Positions 60,531 to 64,000 of a stretch of DNA of 64,000 bases are shown here, in pieces; position 1 is the first letter of the stretch; every line of letters begins with the position of its first letter. Location: contig NZ_CP120997.1 of the NCBI RefSeq assembly GCF_030719295.1, positions 2,480,001-2,544,000 of the forward strand. Direction: 5' to 3'. Origin of the DNA: Streptomyces sp. Mut1 (GTDB taxonomy: Bacteria > Actinomycetota > Actinomycetes > Streptomycetales > Streptomycetaceae). A program made the position numbers and the translations under genes. The notes beneath the pieces were generated by a model. It made no database searches and was not told the origin of the DNA. It worked only from the letters and a program-made list of their open reading frames with translations.

Positions 60531-62183
60531 TCACCCCGCGGCGGCCGGCCACGGGACCTGGGGCGAGCGGTAGTAGTCGATCCCCTGCGCGGTGAACCGC
60601 TCCCCGAGGCCCGCCAGCCGCACCTTGTAGGTGTTCCAGTCGTGCGTGGAGGCGGGTGACCAGCCCAGCTCGGCCGCGCCCGGCAGCCTCGGGAACGCCA
60701 TCGCGTCGATGTCGTCGCTGTCGGTCAGGGTCTCCGACCAGATCGGCGCCTCGACGCCGAGGACGGCGCTCTCGGGCGTGCCGGGGAGGTAGGTCGCCGG
60801 GTCCCAGTCGTAGGAGCGCTTGACCTCGACCAGCCCGGCCCACTTCAGGCCCAGTTCCGTCTGGTCGTTGTACTTCATGTCGAGGTACACCCGGTCCGCC
60901 GGGGAGAGCACCAGCTTGGTGCCCTTCTTCGCCGCGTCGACCACCTGGGCGCGGTCCGCGGCGCTCGTCGCGTCGTAGCCCCAGTACTGGGCGACCGCGC
61001 CCTTGACCGGGTCGGCCCCGGTGAGCTGGTGCCAGCCCATCACGGTCTTGCCGTACTTCCCGACGACGGCCTGCGCCCGCTCCATGATCGTGACGTAGTC
61101 CTCGTGGCTGGTGGAGTGCGCCTCGTCGCCGCCGATGTGGAAGTACCGGCCGGGCGTGAGCGCGGCCACCTCGCGCACGACGTCGTCGATGAAGTCGTAC
61201 GTGACGTCCTTGCCGGCGCACAGGGAGCTGAAGCCGACCTTGATGCCGGTGTAGAGCGGGGGCGCGACGCCGTCGCAGTTCAGCTCGGCGTACGAGGCGA
61301 GGGCGGCGTTGGTGTGGCCGGGCATGTCGATCTCCGGCACGACCTCCAGGTAGCGGGAGGCCGCGTAGCGCACGATCTCCTGGTACTGGGCCTTGGTGTA
61401 GTAGCCGCCGGTCCCGCCGCCGACCTCCGTGGAGCCGCCGTACGTGGCCAGCTTCGGCCAGGAGTCGACGGCGATGCGCCAGCCCTGGTCGTCGGAGAGG
61501 TGGATGTGGAAGGTGTTCATCTTGTACTGGGCGACCTGGTCGATGTAGCGCTTGACCTCGTCGACCGAGAAGAAGTGCCGGGAGACGTCGAGCATCGCGC
61601 CCCGGTAGCCGTAGCGCGGGGTGTCGGTGATGCTGCCGCCCGCGACGCGCCACTGCACCTTCTGCGGGCTGTCGCGCTCCACCTGGGCCGGGAGCAGCTG
61701 ACGCAGCGTCTGGACGCCGTGGAAGAGGCCGGCCGGCTGCCGGGCGGTGATGGTGACGGAACCGGCCGCCGAGGTGAGGGTGTATCCCTCGGCGCCCAGC
61801 TTGCCGGCGCGCGGGTCGAGCCGGAGCCGGATGCCGTCGGCGCCGTCGCCCTCGGTGACCGGGAGGGCGTATCCGGTGGAGGGGCGCAGCAGGCCCGCCA
61901 GGTACTCGCCGACCTTCCGGGCTTCGCCGGACGCGCCGACGGCCCGGATGCGGGTGGCCGGGGTGAGGGTGTACGGGTCGCCGCCCGGTCTCACCGAGGC
62001 GGGCGCCGGCACCACCTGGCCGAGGGGCCGGGGGGCCCACGCGGTTGCGGTGTTGCCGGCGGCGGACGCGGTGGGGGCCGCGCACGCGGTGGAGACACCG
62101 GCCGCCGCCACGAGGAGCAACGAGCCGAGAAGCCGGGGCAGCGTGCGGGGAAGAGCCCTGCGCCGGGCGGTGTGCAGTCTCAC
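60531..62183 (-). CDS. Secreted beta-N-acetylhexosaminidase, GH20
   Basis: 550 aa, GTG 62183 after AAAGGGA. Signal peptide (about residues 1-42, LLGSLLLVAAAGVSTACA). GH20b N-domain, then the barrel with DVSRHFFSVDEVKRYIDQVAQYKMN, EIDMPGHTNAALASY, and GRYFHIGGDEAHST, where the Asp-Glu pair performs substrate-assisted catalysis. Two Trp that form the chitobiose pocket are visible (VMGWHQLTG, KWAGLVEV). Releases GlcNAc from chitin oligomers. A DasR-like site lies upstream. In S. coelicolor the same gene (SCO2786) lies beyond the desABCD cluster. Confidence 0.95.
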   Translation of the reverse strand: MRLHTARRRALPRTLPRLLGSLLLVAAAGVSTACAAPTASAAGNTATAWAPRPLGQVVPAPASVRPGGDPYTLTPATRIRAVGASGEARKVGEYLAGLLRPSTGYALPVTEGDGADGIRLRLDPRAGKLGAEGYTLTSAAGSVTITARQPAGLFHGVQTLRQLLPAQVERDSPQKVQWRVAGGSITDTPRYGYRGAMLDVSRHFFSVDEVKRYIDQVAQYKMNTFHIHLSDDQGWRIAVDSWPKLATYGGSTEVGGGTGGYYTKAQYQEIVRYAASRYLEVVPEIDMPGHTNAALASYAELNCDGVAPPLYTGIKVGFSSLCAGKDVTYDFIDDVVREVAALTPGRYFHIGGDEAHSTSHEDYVTIMERAQAVVGKYGKTVMGWHQLTGADPVKGAVAQYWGYDATSAADRAQVVDAAKKGTKLVLSPADRVYLDMKYNDQTELGLKWAGLVEVKRSYDWDPATYLPGTPESAVLGVEAPIWSETLTDSDDIDAMAFPRLPGAAELGWSPASTHDWNTYKVRLAGLGERFTAQGIDYYRSPQVPWPAAAG

Positions 62184-62506
62184 AACCGGGTCCCTTTCTA
62201 CGGGTTCGCTCTGCTGGGTCTTCGGCCTTTCGCACCGTCGCCATGCGTACCGCGTGCCTCACGGATGGTCAAGGTGTAGACCACGGCCGGGCGTTGGCCG
62301 GTCCGGCACCCGGTAGATGCTTTATGGCTTATCGACCAATTCACCCCATCGGCTCCGACCAGTGCCGCGACCACCCCCTCCCGCGTGGCCGCGCACCACC
62401 CCGCGAAATCCACCCAAGCCAGAAAAAGAGGGCCACTCTCCCACTTCTCTGCCCGATATCGGGCAGGATTGTTGCGCTCGCGCTCCGTGCGCAGCAATAT
62501 CGACGG
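62184..62506. other. 323-bp divergent promoter region
   Basis: Upstream of the hexosaminidase (minus) and the small conserved gene (plus). It holds a DasR-like site at 62270-62285 and an AT-richer patch at 62320-62345 and 62410-62500. No further gene seen. Confidence 0.5.
62270..62285. promoter_or_regulatory. DasR-responsive element-like site
   Basis: CAAGGTGTAGACCACG matches the dre core TGGTCTAGACCA at 10 of 12 positions. DasR senses GlcN-6-P and represses chitin/GlcNAc genes in Streptomyces. The site is 87-102 nt upstream of the GH20 start. Confidence 0.65.
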
Positions 62507-62782
62507 GTGCTCGAACGCCGCTCGTCGTACGACGACCTCATTGACCACGTGGTGCGCAGCACCGCGCTGCCCCGCGGTGAAGCCGCCCGGGTGATCCTCG
62601 ACGTGCTGGCGTACTTCGACGAGACGACGGAGGCCTTCGTCCGCCGCCGCCACCGCGAACTGCAGTCCGGCGGCCTGGTGAACAAGGACATCTTCGAACG
62701 GATCGCGGCCGAACTGCCGCACCGGGCCGTCGCACCCCCGGAGCTCTCGCTCCGTCAGCTGCGCCGCATCGTCTACGGCTGA
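62507..62782 (+). CDS. Small conserved protein preceding glmS2
   Basis: 91 aa; GTG 62507 gives VLERRSSYDDLIDHVV. Helical, charged, no membrane segment: GEAARVILDVLAYFDETTEAFVRRRHREL and a C-terminal SLRQLRRIVYG. The same small protein lies just upstream of the glutamine-fructose-6-phosphate aminotransferase in Streptomyces genomes; its role is unknown. A clear ribosome site is lacking, so the start is uncertain. Confidence 0.75.
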   Translation: MLERRSSYDDLIDHVVRSTALPRGEAARVILDVLAYFDETTEAFVRRRHRELQSGGLVNKDIFERIAAELPHRAVAPPELSLRQLRRIVYG

Positions 62783-62841
62783 GACCGCCTCACGGCCGGG
62801 CACCCCTTTTACCTGTACGTCGATGGAGGGCGGAAAGCTCT

Positions 62842-64000
62842 ATGTGCGGAATCGTCGGTTATATCGGAAAGCGTGACGTGGCCCCGCTGCTGCTGGAGGG
62901 CCTCCAGCGGCTGGAGTACCGGGGGTACGACTCCGCGGGCATCGTGATCACCGGGAAGCCGGCGGCCGGGAAGCCCGCCGCCCTGAGGTCGGTCAAGGCC
63001 AAGGGCCGGGTCCGCGAGCTGGAGTCCCGGGTCCCCAAGCGCTTCGCCGGCACGACCGGCATCGCCCACACCCGCTGGGCCACCCACGGCGCCCCGAGCG
63101 ACGAGAACGCCCACCCCCACCTGGACGCCGAGGGCAAGGTCGCCGTCGTCCACAACGGGATCATCGACAACGCCGCCGAGCTGCGCGCCCGGCTGACCGC
63201 CGACGGCGTCGCCTTCCTCTCCGAGACCGACACCGAGGTGCTGGTCCACCTGATCGCCCGCTCGGAGGCCAAGACCCTGGAGGAGAAGGTCCGCGAGGCC
63301 CTGCGCTCCGTCGAGGGCACGTACGGCATCGCGGTCCTGCACGCCGACTTCAACGACCGCATCGTCGTCGCCCGCAACGGCTCCCCGGTCGTCCTGGGCA
63401 TCGGCGAGAAGGAGATGTTCGTCGCCTCCGACGTCGCCGCCCTGGTCGCCCACACCCGCCAGGTCGTCACCCTGGACGACGGCGAGATGGCCACCCTCAA
63501 GGCCGACGACTTCCGTACGTACACCACGGAGGGCTCGACCACGACGGCCACGCCGACCACCGTGGAGTGGGAGGCCGAGTCGTACGACATGGGCGGCCAC
63601 GACACGTACATGCACAAGGAGATCTCCGAGCAGGCCGACGCGGTCGACCGGGTGCTGCGCGGCCGGATCGACGACCGGTTCTCCACCGTGCACCTGGGCG
63701 GGCTCAACCTGGACGCCCGCGAGGCGCGCGGGGTCCGCCGGATCAAGATCCTCGGCTGCGGCACCTCGTACCACGCGGGCCAGATCGGTGCCCAGCTGAT
63801 CGAGGAGCTGGCCCGCATCCCCGCGGACGCCGAGCCGGCCTCCGAGTTCCGCTACCGCAACCCGGTGGTGGACCCCGACACGCTGTACGTGGCGGTCTCG
63901 CAGTCCGGTGAGACGTACGACGTGCTGGCGGCCGTCCAGGAGCTGAAGCGCAAGGGCGCGCGGGTCCTCGGCGTGGTCAACGTGGTCGGCTCCGCGATCG
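62842..64000 (+). CDS. glmS: Glutamine-fructose-6-phosphate aminotransferase (GlmS2), 3' end outside window
   Basis: ATG 62842 after GGAGGGCGGAAAG. The class-II amidotransferase starts with the N-terminal nucleophile Cys of MCGIVGYIGKR, then RLEYRGYDSAGI, HTRWATHG and NGIIDNAAELR. After about residue 245 the first SIS domain begins (KILGCGTSYHAGQIGAQL, YVAVSQSGETYD). The open frame runs to base 64000 (386 codons), about 60% of the family's ~610 residues. Makes glucosamine-6-phosphate for cell-wall or secondary metabolism. With the secreted hexosaminidase next door, this is a GlcNAc-linked neighbourhood. Confidence 0.96.
   Translation, partial: MCGIVGYIGKRDVAPLLLEGLQRLEYRGYDSAGIVITGKPAAGKPAALRSVKAKGRVRELESRVPKRFAGTTGIAHTRWATHGAPSDENAHPHLDAEGKVAVVHNGIIDNAAELRARLTADGVAFLSETDTEVLVHLIARSEAKTLEEKVREALRSVEGTYGIAVLHADFNDRIVVARNGSPVVLGIGEKEMFVASDVAALVAHTRQVVTLDDGEMATLKADDFRTYTTEGSTTTATPTTVEWEAESYDMGGHDTYMHKEISEQADAVDRVLRGRIDDRFSTVHLGGLNLDAREARGVRRIKILGCGTSYHAGQIGAQLIEELARIPADAEPASEFRYRNPVVDPDTLYVAVSQSGETYDVLAAVQELKRKGARVLGVVNVVGSAI

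Noticed and set aside
1..64000. tRNA or rRNA genes
   Set aside because: I scanned the intergenic gaps by eye and saw no cloverleaf or rRNA-like stretch; a covariance-model scan would be decisive.

Overview
The window reads as a Streptomyces chromosome segment. Third codon positions are strongly GC-biased throughout. Typical Streptomyces families are present: an XRE/DUF397 pair, a conservon, PucR, a LacI-controlled sugar operon, and Tat-exported glycosidases. The right half (about 41.7-64 kb) follows, from memory, the S. coelicolor order around SCO2774-SCO2789: leucine/isovalerate catabolism, desE, hexosaminidase, glmS2. The left half is more accessory.

Left part. 1-3.1 kb (minus strand): the start of a sugar/natural-product operon with a dTDP-glucose 4,6-dehydratase, an ATP-grasp enzyme and a DegT aminotransferase cut by the window edge. 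A divergent HTH-TPR regulator follows. 4.7-7 kb: a lipoprotein, a small translationally coupled minus-strand pair, and an XRE/DUF397 pair. 7-9.2 kb: an SMC-like ATPase plus HNH nuclease that resembles a Septu (PtuA/PtuB) anti-phage system. 9.5-11.9 kb: an exported Nep1-like (NPP1) protein and a GH76 mannanase. 12-18 kb: a lipoprotein, then a LacI-controlled sugar operon (two TIM-barrel isomerases, DUF993, Gfo/Idh/MocA). 18.4-28 kb: exported GH3 hexosaminidase, S37 peptidase, two small secreted proteins, a 1262-aa fused ABC exporter and a beta-lactamase-fold hydrolase. 28-32.5 kb: a TPP enzyme and a ureohydrolase divergent from a PucR regulator.

Middle part. 32.6-34.1 kb is a gene-poor stretch with two small unknown genes. 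34.1-41 kb is one minus-strand block: a complete conservon (CvnA-D), a CYP157-like P450 without the ExxR motif, an ABBA indole prenyltransferase and a tryptophanase. I infer that it makes prenylated indoles under conservon control.

Right part. 41.7-54.8 kb: an acyl-CoA dehydrogenase, a TesB thioesterase, a CDF transporter, a divergent pair (WYL regulator and an epoxide-hydrolase-fold protein missing its nucleophile and its histidine), a conserved unknown protein, then a TetR regulator divergent from a methylcrotonyl-CoA carboxylase / HMG-CoA lyase / acyl-CoA dehydrogenase operon. 54.8-55.6 kb looks like a deletion scar between two decapitated genes. 56.4-59.3 kb is a large DUF4157 (contractile-injection-system effector type) gene with a C-terminal ADP-ribosyltransferase domain, broken by one extra C in a C-run. 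59.4-64 kb: desE behind an iron box, directly followed by the hexosaminidase and glmS2. The desferrioxamine synthesis genes that sit between them in S. coelicolor are absent here.
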